64,000 bases of DNA, taken from contig NZ_JAPEQG010000001.1 of assembly GCF_026339735.1 (NCBI RefSeq), positions 1,860,001 through 1,924,000 of the forward strand. Direction: 5' to 3'. Shown one piece after another: positions 54,037 through 63,123 of the stretch. The stretch comes from Streptomyces sp. NBC_01669. GTDB lineage: Bacteria; Actinomycetota; Actinomycetes; Streptomycetales; Streptomycetaceae. Position numbers and translations under genes: made by a program. Positions within the stretch are counted from its first letter, which is position 1. Each line of letters begins with the position of its first letter. The notes under the pieces were generated by a model. That model searched no databases. It was not told the origin of the DNA and worked only from the letters and a program-made list of their open reading frames with translations.

Positions 54037-57000
54037 CACCGGCACGGCCGCGGTGGGCGAGTGGCCCAAGGGCACCACGACCGGTGGCGCCGCGACCAAC
54101 GACGACTTCGTGTTCAACAAGAACACCGCGACCGGTGAGACGTACACCTGGCAGCCCCAGGTGGCGGAGACAGCCTCGTACCGCGTGGAGGCGCACTACC
54201 CGGCGGCTTCGGACGCGGCCACGGCGGCCCCGTACACCGTCACCCACCGGGACGGTACCAACAACTACACGCTCAACCAGACCGGCACGGGCGGCACCTG
54301 GAAGGCGCTGGACACCGCCCAGCTGTACTTCGCCAAGGGCAACACCGGCAAGATCGTCCTCGGTGACACCGGTTCCTCGACGACGCGGACGCTCGCCGAC
54401 TCGATCCGTCTGGTCAACCCCAGCCAGATCGTGAAGAACACCGGTGAGTACAACCAGTGGCACGACTTCCCGGTCACCGACACGGTCCAGAAGTGGGTGT
54501 CGGGCACCGCTACCAACTTCGGCTTCGTGCTGCAGGCCAAGGACGACACGCTGGCCGCGACGCCGACCGGCGGTCCGCGCTACGAGGCCGGTGACGGCGC
54601 GTACGGCGGTGAGACCTCGACCATCCCGAAGCTCACGGTGACGTACGGCAAGGTGGGCACCTCGCTCAACTCGCCGACCGTGGTGCACTCCACCGGTCCC
54701 GAGCTGTCCTGGTCGAAGTACACCAACACCACCGGTGACCCGAACCTGGACCCGGTCGAGTACCAGCTGCACCGCTCCACGCAGCAGGTCTTCACCCCGT
54801 CGGCGGCGACCCTGATCGCACCGATCGACAAGGCCGCGACCACGTACACGGACACCACCGCGGTGCCGACCCCCGACTCCAGCTCGGCGGAGATCGGCAA
54901 GTCGTACTACTACCAGCTCGCAGTGAAGACGAAGGACGGCCAGCTCCTCGGCTCGCCGACCCGCGTGGTCGGCATCCCCAAGGCCGGCCGCACCATGAAG
55001 ATCATCCAGGGCAGCCAGGGCGGCGTCACCGACACCACCCTCTCCTCGCAGCAGCCGACCACGAACCAGGACACCATCCAGTCCTTCGCCGTCGGCCAGA
55101 AGTGGCTGAGTGTCGGCAACAACTCGACGACCTACGGCAAGACCCGCGCCGTCCTCAAGTTCCCCGCCACATCCATCCCCTCCACCGCCACGGTGTTGGA
55201 GAACAAGATGTACATGTGGGGCGCCGAAACGACCACCGGTACCGACGGTGCGATCTACGAACTCCACGGTCTGACCAAGGACTTCGACGAGACCACCGCC
55301 ACCTGGAACAACCTCAACGCCACCACCGCGTGGACGACCGCGGGCGGCGACATGTCCGCCACCGTCTCGGACACCGTCGGCACGGTCAGCGAGGTCGGCC
55401 GGCACTGGTGGGACGCGACCAGCCTGATGCAGTCGTGGGTGAAGACCCCGACGGCGAACAAGGGCGTCGCGGTCAAGCTGAAGGACGAGACGACCACCGG
55501 CCCCCAGGAGCGCACCCTGTTCCTGAACGCCGAGACGGCCGACCCGCAGCTGCGCCCGTACATGCAGGTCATCTACGTCGACTCGACGACCGAGGACACC
55601 TACTACGCGCCGCAGACCCCGGCACGGATGACACCGAACTCCACGTACACGGTGGACTTCACGGTCACCAACACCACGGCCGCGGCGTGGGCGGCGGGTG
55701 AGCGTGAGCTCTCCTACACCTGGAAGCTGCCCGACGGCACGGACACGACGACCGGCGGCAACCAGCTCAAGACCGCGATTCCGGCGCTGCTTCCGGGCAA
55801 GTCGGCCACGATTCAGGCGAAGGTCCGGACGCCGATCAACTCGGACAACGGGTCCAAGCGCACGGACTACGTGCTCGGCTGGGACGTCAGGAAGATTGCG
55901 GACGGCTCCTGGCTGTCAGCGGGTAGCGGCGGCATCCCGGCACTGAAGCAGAACGTGGCGGTCGAGGACCCGACCTCCAACGACCTGGGCCTGGAGAAGT
56001 TCTACTCCTACAACGGCAAGAACACCGGCGCCGGCTCGACACTGATGAACAACCTGTCCTCGGGCAACATCGTCTGGTCCTATGACGCGTTCTCCAACCC
56101 GGGCCGGGGCCTGAGCACCTTCGCGCGCTTCGCGTACAACTCGCTCGACACCTCGGACACAGTGCTGGGTGCGGGCTGGTCGGGTCAGGCCGCGGGCCCG
56201 ATCCGGATGGGTGCGCCGCTGGACTTCCACCCCAACCCCAACCCGACCGAGATCAAGCTCCCGGACGGCGACGGCACCACGCACATCTTCACCAAGCAGG
56301 GCGACGGCAGCTGGAAGGCCCCGGCAGGCGTGCACTTCAAGCTGGCCCCGAAGGCCGGTCTTGACTGCACCCCGCTCAAGGACCCGATCCCGGATGCCTG
56401 GACCATGACCCGTCCGGAGGGCACTCGCTTCCTGTTCGGTTGCGACGGCTATCTGACCTCGACGATCGACAAGAACGGCAACACGCAGTCGTTCACGTAC
56501 GAAGAGCGCAAGTCCAACAACAAGCCGACCAAGTTCCTCAAGTACGTTACCGACCCGGCAGGCCGGGAGACGCTGACCGTCGACTACTTCGACAAGAGTG
56601 AGAACAACAACCCGAAGATCATCGACCATGTGCAGTCGATGACCGACATCTCGGGTCGCACGCTCACGTTCGAGTACTCGGACAAGGGTCTGCTGACCAA
56701 GCTGACCGACGGCGCGGGCTCCTCCCAGCCGAAGGTCTTCGTCTTCGAGTACGACGCCACACAGGGCAACAAGAACGTCAAGCTGGTCAAGGTCACCGAC
56801 CCGCGCGGCAACGCCACGACCATGGCGTACAACGAGCCCAAGGCCGGCGACGACCCGAAGTACCACTGGTGGACCAAGACGATCAACGACCGTCTGAACG
56901 GCGCGACCGGCTTCACCTACGCCGCCGACGCCACCAACAGCAAGTTCACCGACGCCAAGGTCACCGACGCGGAGGCGCACACCACCACCTATGTGGCGGA

Positions 57001-58726
57001 CGACTTCGGCCGGCCGGTCCAGACGACCAACGCCAAGTCCCAGACCACCAAGATGAGCTGGGACGCGGACAACAACGTCACCTATCTCGCAGAGGCCAAC
57101 GGCGCCAAGACCGCGTACTGCTACGACCAGAAGACCGGCTACCCGCTGTGGCAGCGCGACGCGGAGCGCAACAAGGCCGGGGTTCCGCCCCAGTCGGACT
57201 GCGCGCCGGGCACCTACCCGGCCGACAGCCAGAAGTTCGAGTACCAGACCCGGCTCGACGGCTACTCGGCCGACCTGTTCACCAAGACCTCCCCGGAGGG
57301 CCGCAAGTGGCAGTTCGGCTATGACAGCCACGGCAACCTGAAGTCGGTCACCGACCCCAAGGGTGTCGCCACCACCGGCACGGCGGGTGACTACACCACC
57401 TCGTACGAGTACGACGCCTACGGTCAGCAGACCAAGGCGACCGACGCCAACGGCAACCCGACGACCAACAGCAGCTTCGGTCCGACCGGCTACCCGGCGA
57501 CGATCACGGATGCGCTGGGCAAGTCCTCAGCCTTCGTCTACGACGAGCGCGGCCAGGTCACCCAGGTGACCGACGCTCTGGGGAAGAAGACCACGCAGAC
57601 GTACGACACCTTCGGCCGTCCGCTGGTCAGCACCGTGCCGAAGGACCAGGCCGCGGGTGTTCTGATCACCACGCCGGCTCCGGTCTATGACGCCAACGAC
57701 AACGTCACCATGTCGACGGCGCCCAACGGCGCGACCTCCACGGCGGTGTACGACCCCGCCGACCAGGTCAAGGAGGCCACGGCCCCGAAGGACAGCTCCA
57801 CGTCGAGTGAGCGGAAGACGACCTACGGGTACGACAAGACCGGTCATCTCCTCACCACGACGGAGCCCAACGGCTCGCTGACCACGTCGGTCGCGACCGA
57901 CTATGTGACCACCAACAACTACGACGAGATCTACCAGCTCGCGTCGGTGGTCAACGCCGACGGCGACAAGATCTCGTACACGTACGACAACGTCGGCAAC
58001 CTGATCAAGGTGGTGGACCCGAAGAAGACCGCCACCGCGGACCCCGACGACTACACCACCAAGACCGACTTCGACCTGAACCACCGGGCCACCGTGTCCA
58101 CGGACGCGGCGGGTAAGACGAGCAAGCGTTCCTATGACAAGGACTCACTGGTTCTCTCCTCGACGGACGCGGAGAACAACACCACGCTCATCACCTATGA
58201 CGAGCGGGGCAAGCAGACCGAGGTCAAGGTCCCTTACTCGGGCACCACGACGCGGTCGACGAAATTCGAGTACGACCAGGTCGGCAACACCACCAAGGTG
58301 ATCAGCCCGCGCGGTGCCGGCACGGCAGCCACGGACGACTTCGTCTCGGAGACCACGTATGACGTGCTGAACCGTCCGAAACGCCAGATCCAGCCGTACG
58401 ACCCGGCGGACTCCCGCTACAACAAGAAGGTCTGGACGGAGACGTACTACGACGAGGTGGGACGGGTCTCCAAGTCCTCCCTGCCGCCGTCGGAGGGCCA
58501 GACGGTCCGCAACGACACCGACTACACCTACTTCGACAACGGCTGGGCCAAGTCGGCCACGGACCCGTGGGACATCAGGACCACGTACGACTACAACGAC
58601 CTGGGCAGGCAGACCGCCCGCACGCTGACGTCGGCCGGGGGGGGCGTCGGACCGCACCATGAGCTGGTCGTACTACCCGGACGGCAAGCTGAAGTCGAAG
58701 TCGGACGACGGCGTTCCGGTCGGTAG
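53879..58726 (+). CDS. RHS protein, central fragment (DNRLRE, golvesin-like, YD repeats)
   Basis: 1615 codons open. It continues the first DNRLRE domain (MYFDQSHTTNANDVTIEAHR), followed by a golvesin C-terminal-like beta domain (YTWQPQVAETASYRVEAHYP), a second DNRLRE domain at about 55010-55590 (AVLKFPATSIPSTATVLENK, DETTATWNN), and from about 56100 the RHS shell with many YD repeats (for example ITYDERGKQTEVKVP and FEYDQVGNTTKV). YD repeats form the cocoon that encloses the C-terminal toxin. The ATG at 53879 is simply the first Met after the shift; it has no ribosome site of its own. Sense coding ends at the G8 tract. Confidence 0.75.
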   Translation: MYFDQSHTTNANDVTIEAHRATGAWDETTATWNNTSALVGELSGTTVQIDDGDTGTAAVGEWPKGTTTGGAATNDDFVFNKNTATGETYTWQPQVAETASYRVEAHYPAASDAATAAPYTVTHRDGTNNYTLNQTGTGGTWKALDTAQLYFAKGNTGKIVLGDTGSSTTRTLADSIRLVNPSQIVKNTGEYNQWHDFPVTDTVQKWVSGTATNFGFVLQAKDDTLAATPTGGPRYEAGDGAYGGETSTIPKLTVTYGKVGTSLNSPTVVHSTGPELSWSKYTNTTGDPNLDPVEYQLHRSTQQVFTPSAATLIAPIDKAATTYTDTTAVPTPDSSSAEIGKSYYYQLAVKTKDGQLLGSPTRVVGIPKAGRTMKIIQGSQGGVTDTTLSSQQPTTNQDTIQSFAVGQKWLSVGNNSTTYGKTRAVLKFPATSIPSTATVLENKMYMWGAETTTGTDGAIYELHGLTKDFDETTATWNNLNATTAWTTAGGDMSATVSDTVGTVSEVGRHWWDATSLMQSWVKTPTANKGVAVKLKDETTTGPQERTLFLNAETADPQLRPYMQVIYVDSTTEDTYYAPQTPARMTPNSTYTVDFTVTNTTAAAWAAGERELSYTWKLPDGTDTTTGGNQLKTAIPALLPGKSATIQAKVRTPINSDNGSKRTDYVLGWDVRKIADGSWLSAGSGGIPALKQNVAVEDPTSNDLGLEKFYSYNGKNTGAGSTLMNNLSSGNIVWSYDAFSNPGRGLSTFARFAYNSLDTSDTVLGAGWSGQAAGPIRMGAPLDFHPNPNPTEIKLPDGDGTTHIFTKQGDGSWKAPAGVHFKLAPKAGLDCTPLKDPIPDAWTMTRPEGTRFLFGCDGYLTSTIDKNGNTQSFTYEERKSNNKPTKFLKYVTDPAGRETLTVDYFDKSENNNPKIIDHVQSMTDISGRTLTFEYSDKGLLTKLTDGAGSSQPKVFVFEYDATQGNKNVKLVKVTDPRGNATTMAYNEPKAGDDPKYHWWTKTINDRLNGATGFTYAADATNSKFTDAKVTDAEAHTTTYVADDFGRPVQTTNAKSQTTKMSWDADNNVTYLAEANGAKTAYCYDQKTGYPLWQRDAERNKAGVPPQSDCAPGTYPADSQKFEYQTRLDGYSADLFTKTSPEGRKWQFGYDSHGNLKSVTDPKGVATTGTAGDYTTSYEYDAYGQQTKATDANGNPTTNSSFGPTGYPATITDALGKSSAFVYDERGQVTQVTDALGKKTTQTYDTFGRPLVSTVPKDQAAGVLITTPAPVYDANDNVTMSTAPNGATSTAVYDPADQVKEATAPKDSSTSSERKTTYGYDKTGHLLTTTEPNGSLTTSVATDYVTTNNYDEIYQLASVVNADGDKISYTYDNVGNLIKVVDPKKTATADPDDYTTKTDFDLNHRATVSTDAAGKTSKRSYDKDSLVLSSTDAENNTTLITYDERGKQTEVKVPYSGTTTRSTKFEYDQVGNTTKVISPRGAGTAATDDFVSETTYDVLNRPKRQIQPYDPADSRYNKKVWTETYYDEVGRVSKSSLPPSEGQTVRNDTDYTYFDNGWAKSATDPWDIRTTYDYNDLGRQTARTLTSAGGGVGPHHELVVLPGRQAEVEVGRRRSGR

Positions 58727-61370
58727 GTCGGTGGTCCTGGTGGACAACTCCGACACCCAGAACACATCCTCGACCGGCACCTGGTCGGCGGGCGACGTTA
58801 CCGGGCAGCAGGGCTACGACCACCGCACGCATGCGGCCGGTACGGGCACCGACGCCTTCGCGTGGACGCTGAACGTCCCCAAGGACGGCACGTACACCGC
58901 GTATGTGAAGTACCCGAAGGTGATCGGCGCCGCCACGACGGCCAAGTACACCCTCACGCACGGGACGACGACCGAGCCTTCGGTGACGAAGGACCAGAAC
59001 GCCGCCACCGGCACCTGGGTGTCGCTCGGCTCCTACAGCCTCAAGCAGGGCGAGGACGCCAAGCTGAAGCTGGACCAGAACAGCGGCGGTGTGGCGGTCG
59101 CGGACGGCGTCAAGCTGGTCCGGGACACCACCGGCGAGACGGACAACGAGAAGAAGTCCTTCGCCTACGCCTACGACGCCAACGGCAACCTGACCTCGAT
59201 CGACGACACCTCATCCGGCGCGAAGATCGACGCGTACACGATCGCCTACACGGGCCTCAACCAGGTCCAGAAGGTCACCGAGGCACTGGCCGGCCAGGAG
59301 AAGAAGGCCACGTCGTACGCGTACGACGCCAATGGCCAGGCGGACACCGTCACGCACCCCGACCAATATTCCAAGTACACCTACGACCTGCGTGAACTGG
59401 TCGAGACGGTGTCGGTCGGCAAGTCGGCCACGGACACCTCGCCGAAGGTCACCTCCTACACGTACACCGACCGCGGTCAGAAGCTGAAGGAGACCAAGGC
59501 CAACAGCAACACCGTCGACTACGCCTACTACCTCAACGGCCTGCCGAAGACCGAGACCGAGAAGAAGTCGAACGGGACTCTGGTCAGCGACCACACCTAC
59601 GCCTTCGACGCCAACGGCAACAAGGCGCAGGACGTCGCGAAGAAGATGAACGCCGACGACCACTCGGCGTACCTCACCACGACCACCGACTACAGCTACG
59701 ACCCGGCCGACCGGCTGGCGAAGTCGGTGAAGACGGGTACCGGAGCAGGCACCGAGACGTACGTCCACGACGACAACGCGAACGTCGTCTCGCAGACGGT
59801 CAACGGCACGACGAGCTCATACACCTACGACCGCAACCGGCTGCTCTCCTCGGTCACATCGGGCACGACGTTCTCGTACAACTACGACCCGTTCGGCCGT
59901 CAGGAGTCCGTCTCCGGCGGCGGCAAGGTCATCGAGCGGAGTGTGTACGACGGCTTCGACCATGTCGTCGACGCTCAGAAGATGGACGACACGGGCGCGT
60001 TGAAGTCCACGAAGTACACGTTCGACCCGCTGGACCGCACCGCATCGAAGACCGCGGACGGCAAGACCACCGACTTCACCTACCTCGGCCTGTCGGGCGA
60101 GGTCCTGAACGAAGAGGTCGCGGGCAAGCTCACCACGTCCTACCAGTACAGCCCGTGGGGCGAGCGCCTGTCGCAGGTCAAGCACAACACGGACGGTACG
60201 ACGGAGGACGGCTACTACGGCTACAACGGCCATTCCGACGTCGAGACCCTGACCACGAAGGACGGAGACACCAAGGCTACGTACGGCTACACCGCCTACG
60301 GATCCGACGACAAGGACCAGTTCACCGGCATCGACAAGCCGGATGCGGCCGACCCCACGAAGGAGGCGTACAACGCCTATCGCTTCAACGCGAAGCGCTG
60401 GGACGCAGCCTCGGGCACGTACGACATGGGATTCCGCGACTACAACCCGGGTCTCAACCGCTTCACCACCCGGGACATGTACAACGGCGCTCTGTCGGAC
60501 ATGGAGCTCGGTTCCGATCCGTACACCAGCAACAGGTATGCGTTCAGCGGTGGCAACCCCACCAGCTTCATCGAGCTGGACGGGCACGCGCCGTGCGTCG
60601 ACGGAATCAAGGACGTCTGTGGCATGCCGGCAGGTAGCTCCTGCTTCCTATGCCTCACCAACCCGAACCCGGGCAAGACGGCGCCGCGTGCGCGAAAGCC
60701 CGTCGTGGCGAACAAGGATCTCGACGGAGCGCTGAATCAGCTCTACGCGAGGGACTTCGTCAAGGACGGCGACCTCATGGGTGATGGAAAGACCACCACG
60801 GCGCTGCTGGACGAATACAACTCGGGCAAGCCGGTGGGTGAATTCCACATCAAGAAGGCATCCAATGCCATGGCCAGCCTGGCGAAGATCCTGGAGAACG
60901 ACCGGAGGGGTCGGGCCGGGGACAAGAAGCTGAAGAATGCGATTCTGTCCGAAGCGGACCTGGAAATCGCTCAGCGTGAGTCAAAGGAACTCTGGAGTGC
61001 TCTCAATTCCAACGATGTGACCGGGGCAGTTACCCGACACGTCCAAGGAAATGCAGAGATCCTCAAGGAGATCAACACCAACAGGGAGTCGATTCTCGGC
61101 ACGAAGGCCCTGGAAGATCTCACCGGTCAGAAGTTCGCCGATCTTCATCCGCTGGCAAAGCAGGCGCCGGTGGGAGACGCCCCGAGGTTGCGCGGTGGCT
61201 TCAAGGCGTTCGGTGTGGTCGGGAGTGCTGAGTGTGGCGCAGGCACCCAGCTACATCGAGCAATACGGTGTGGTCGACGGCCTGACCGAGATGTTCGTGG
61301 ATTCCATCGATCCATTCGGTTTCCACCACGCGTTCGATCCGCCGCCGCCTGTCACGGCCTAGTCGCATAG
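58659..61370 (+). CDS. RHS protein, C-terminal fragment (YD repeats, RHS core, unknown toxin end)
   Basis: 903 codons open, of which the last 50 are out of frame after the third shift. It contains another golvesin-like domain (VVLVDNSDTQNTSSTGTWSA), more YD repeats, and the RHS core hallmark (YDMGFRDYNPGLNRFTTRDM, then NRYAFSGGNPTSFIELDGH), after which toxin modules are exchanged. The variable end from about 60590 to 61362 has lower GC. It includes YARDFVKDGDLMGDGKTTTA, a charged helical part, and, in the corrected frame, a hydrophobic tail (FGVVGVLSVAQAPSYIEQYG, VDSIDPFGFHHAF). I do not recognise this toxin family. Confidence 0.75.
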   Translation: MSWSYYPDGKLKSKSDDGVPVGRSVVLVDNSDTQNTSSTGTWSAGDVTGQQGYDHRTHAAGTGTDAFAWTLNVPKDGTYTAYVKYPKVIGAATTAKYTLTHGTTTEPSVTKDQNAATGTWVSLGSYSLKQGEDAKLKLDQNSGGVAVADGVKLVRDTTGETDNEKKSFAYAYDANGNLTSIDDTSSGAKIDAYTIAYTGLNQVQKVTEALAGQEKKATSYAYDANGQADTVTHPDQYSKYTYDLRELVETVSVGKSATDTSPKVTSYTYTDRGQKLKETKANSNTVDYAYYLNGLPKTETEKKSNGTLVSDHTYAFDANGNKAQDVAKKMNADDHSAYLTTTTDYSYDPADRLAKSVKTGTGAGTETYVHDDNANVVSQTVNGTTSSYTYDRNRLLSSVTSGTTFSYNYDPFGRQESVSGGGKVIERSVYDGFDHVVDAQKMDDTGALKSTKYTFDPLDRTASKTADGKTTDFTYLGLSGEVLNEEVAGKLTTSYQYSPWGERLSQVKHNTDGTTEDGYYGYNGHSDVETLTTKDGDTKATYGYTAYGSDDKDQFTGIDKPDAADPTKEAYNAYRFNAKRWDAASGTYDMGFRDYNPGLNRFTTRDMYNGALSDMELGSDPYTSNRYAFSGGNPTSFIELDGHAPCVDGIKDVCGMPAGSSCFLCLTNPNPGKTAPRARKPVVANKDLDGALNQLYARDFVKDGDLMGDGKTTTALLDEYNSGKPVGEFHIKKASNAMASLAKILENDRRGRAGDKKLKNAILSEADLEIAQRESKELWSALNSNDVTGAVTRHVQGNAEILKEINTNRESILGTKALEDLTGQKFADLHPLAKQAPVGDAPRLRGGFKAFGVVGSAECGAGTQLHRAIRCGRRPDRDVRGFHRSIRFPPRVRSAAACHGLVA

Positions 61371-61492
61371 CGAAAATTGGGCGGGAGCCTGTCCGGTGCA
61401 GCCGGGCGGACTCCCGCCCTTCGACACGTTAATGACCGACTGTGGTGAATGCTATTATCTGCCACGACTTCCCCTTCTCGACAGGTGGTTAC

Positions 61493-61939
61493 ATGCAGGC
61501 CATCCGGCTGGACTCCGTCGTTTCTGCTTATGTGCAGCAGGTTCCGCGATCCCGTGATGTGCTCGACGAAATCAGAACGAGCGACCCCGAACTCGTTGAC
61601 GAATGGGAAGCGGGACGAATTCCCGACTTGCTGGAGTTTCTACTGACGGCCTTCAGCAGGCCGATCCTCCTGCCTCTGTTGCGGAGCGGAGAGCCCTCTT
61701 TTGGTGATATCGATGCCTGCTTCGGCTACATTGAGGGGCTGTCATCGAACGAAAGCAATCATTTTCGGGAGTCGATGCTCTTCGGTGTCTTCGAACAATT
61801 CCTGGAGGGGCGGGATATTGTATTGCGCGCCTATCGATACAGTCTTCCGGTGACTCGATCCAGGATCGTAGGAATGCTCAGCGCGTACCCTGAAACGTAC
61901 AATGAAATTCGCCCCGACCTGGAGGCGCTCGACGGATGA
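61493..61939 (+). CDS. Candidate immunity protein for the RHS toxin
   Basis: 148 residues from an ATG at 61493 with AGGTGG upstream; an earlier GTG at 61442 has no ribosome site. The protein is acidic and helical (VLDEIRTSDPELVDEWEAGR, FLLTAFSRPILLPLLRSG, CFGYIEGLSSNESNHFRES, FGVFEQFLEGRDIVLRAYRY) with no signal peptide or membrane segment. Position directly behind the RHS toxin end, low GC like that end, and size are all typical of cognate immunity genes. I do not recognise the family. Unlike the toxin gene its frame is intact. Confidence 0.7.
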   Translation: MQAIRLDSVVSAYVQQVPRSRDVLDEIRTSDPELVDEWEAGRIPDLLEFLLTAFSRPILLPLLRSGEPSFGDIDACFGYIEGLSSNESNHFRESMLFGVFEQFLEGRDIVLRAYRYSLPVTRSRIVGMLSAYPETYNEIRPDLEALDG

Positions 61940-62131
61940 GGCATGTCGGCTTCACGGTCGGGAGTTCCAGGCCCCCTGGAGCGTCATGCCGCTTTCCGGC
62001 ACCGACCATTGTCGTCACATCGGACCCGCTCGTCTGGCTTCAGGCATCTCGTGCCGGGCAGCGTTCAAGCGTGGATCCGGAAGAGTGGCACACTCCACGC
62101 ACGAGGGATTCCAAGTCCCCCAGTAGCGGTG

Positions 62132-62155
62132 GGGCAGTGCCTCGCTTCACTGCCC
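62132..62155 (+). terminator. Hairpin terminator after the immunity gene
   Basis: GGGCAGTG (62132-62139) pairs perfectly with CACTGCCC (62148-62155) around an eight-base loop, at the edge of the IS1380 remnant. It could close the toxin-immunity transcript or block transcription into it from the right. Confidence 0.6.
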
Positions 62156-62156
62156 A

Positions 62157-62934
62157 TTAGGCGGCGTTGACGTTGAAGTCGCGGGAGGGGAAGCGGCCGA
62201 AGCCGGTGTTCTTCCCGCAGCGGATGTGGTCTTCGACGGTGGCGTGTTCGCGGTGGCGGACCTCCAGGAACTGCGCGGAGCCGCTGCCGGGGTAAGGGAG
62301 TTGCCCGGCCGCAGCCGGCCGGACACGGCCTCGCCGGTGTTCGCGAGGAAACACAGCAGCGGGTGGAAGCCGAAGCCGCCCTTATAGGTGGGCGCGGCCT
62401 GTTCCTTCTCCGAGGACCAGGCCGGGAAGTTCGCGTCCGCCGGCCCGAACAGCGGGTATGCCCTCGCCGGTCTCGGCGGCCTGCAGCCAGGCGACTTCCC
62501 GGGCCGTGGCGCGGGCCGCTCGCAGCGAAGCGAGTACAGCCTGGTCGGTGTCGGCGAGCAACCGCCAGGCCGTGGGCGTGGAGGCGACCGGGCCGAACAC
62601 CTCGCCCTGGTCCCGCAATACGGCCAGATCCGTAATGGCCGCGTCGCCGTCGGCAAGCATTACCGCCAGGTCGGTGGCGATCCAGCCCGGATCGTCTCCG
62701 GTCCCGCGCGGCCGAAGCGGCCTGAGAGCGGCGGAGTACGTGGCGGTCAGCCCGGTGGCATCAGCGAGACCGGCCAGCAACCGTGCCCCGGGATGCCCGA
62801 CCACCCCCGAACCATCGGCACTGACATGGACCTTGGGACGCAAACCGATAGCCTGTACGTAGAAAGTGCCCTCCGCCTGGACCGACAGAATCCCTCAGCA
62901 AGGTTCATCGTCCCAGGTCAGGAAGGGCACTTTC
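62157..62934 (-). pseudogene. Decayed IS1380-family transposase with one IS end
   Basis: Minus-strand fragments in different frames match IS1380 transposases: VSADGSGVVGHPGARLLAGL through VLRDQGEVFGPVASTPTAWR (62843-62382), then EKEQAAPTYKGGFGFHPLLC, and the C-terminal VEDHIRCGKNTGFGRFPSRD near the left end. The segment between the last two, holding most of the catalytic core, is missing, and the LDLDATL motif has been lost at the first junction. AGGGCACTTTC at 62924-62934 is the IS terminal repeat, and GAAAGTGCCCT at 62862-62872 is an inverted internal copy. The element is inactive. Confidence 0.8.
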
Positions 62935-63123
62935 GCGTTTCCGCCACACCAGCCGCCGTACCCAACCGAAACGGCGTTGCGCGTACGCGCCACGCGCTCG
63001 GTCGGGCGAAAACTGGGTCAGGTAACCCATTGTCTGATCAACACGTCTCTGCAATCCTCGCCCGGTCGGCGATGGCTGACCTGCCGGGACGCCGGTCGAC
63101 AGCGAACGCAGAGGGGAATTCAC

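Larger units (their letters stand above)
52738..61362 (+). pseudogene. RHS/YD-repeat polymorphic toxin gene interrupted by three +1 shifts
   Basis: Three overlapping open frames join into one typical Streptomyces RHS protein of about 2870 residues if one base is removed at each of three homopolymers: AAA at 53875-53877, the G8 tract at 58637-58644, and GGG at 61221-61223. Protein-level continuity across each joint is good (ARLN/MYFDQ; TSAGGASDRT/MSWSYY; FGVVG/VLSVAQ). Either the gene is inactive, its expression needs frameshifting, or the sequence has indel errors. The three fragments are listed separately. Confidence 0.8.

Noticed and set aside
61902..62170. Several overlapping 74-75 codon frames behind the immunity gene
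   Set aside because: They overlap each other and the terminator hairpin, and none has a clear ribosome site; a second immunity gene is not supported.
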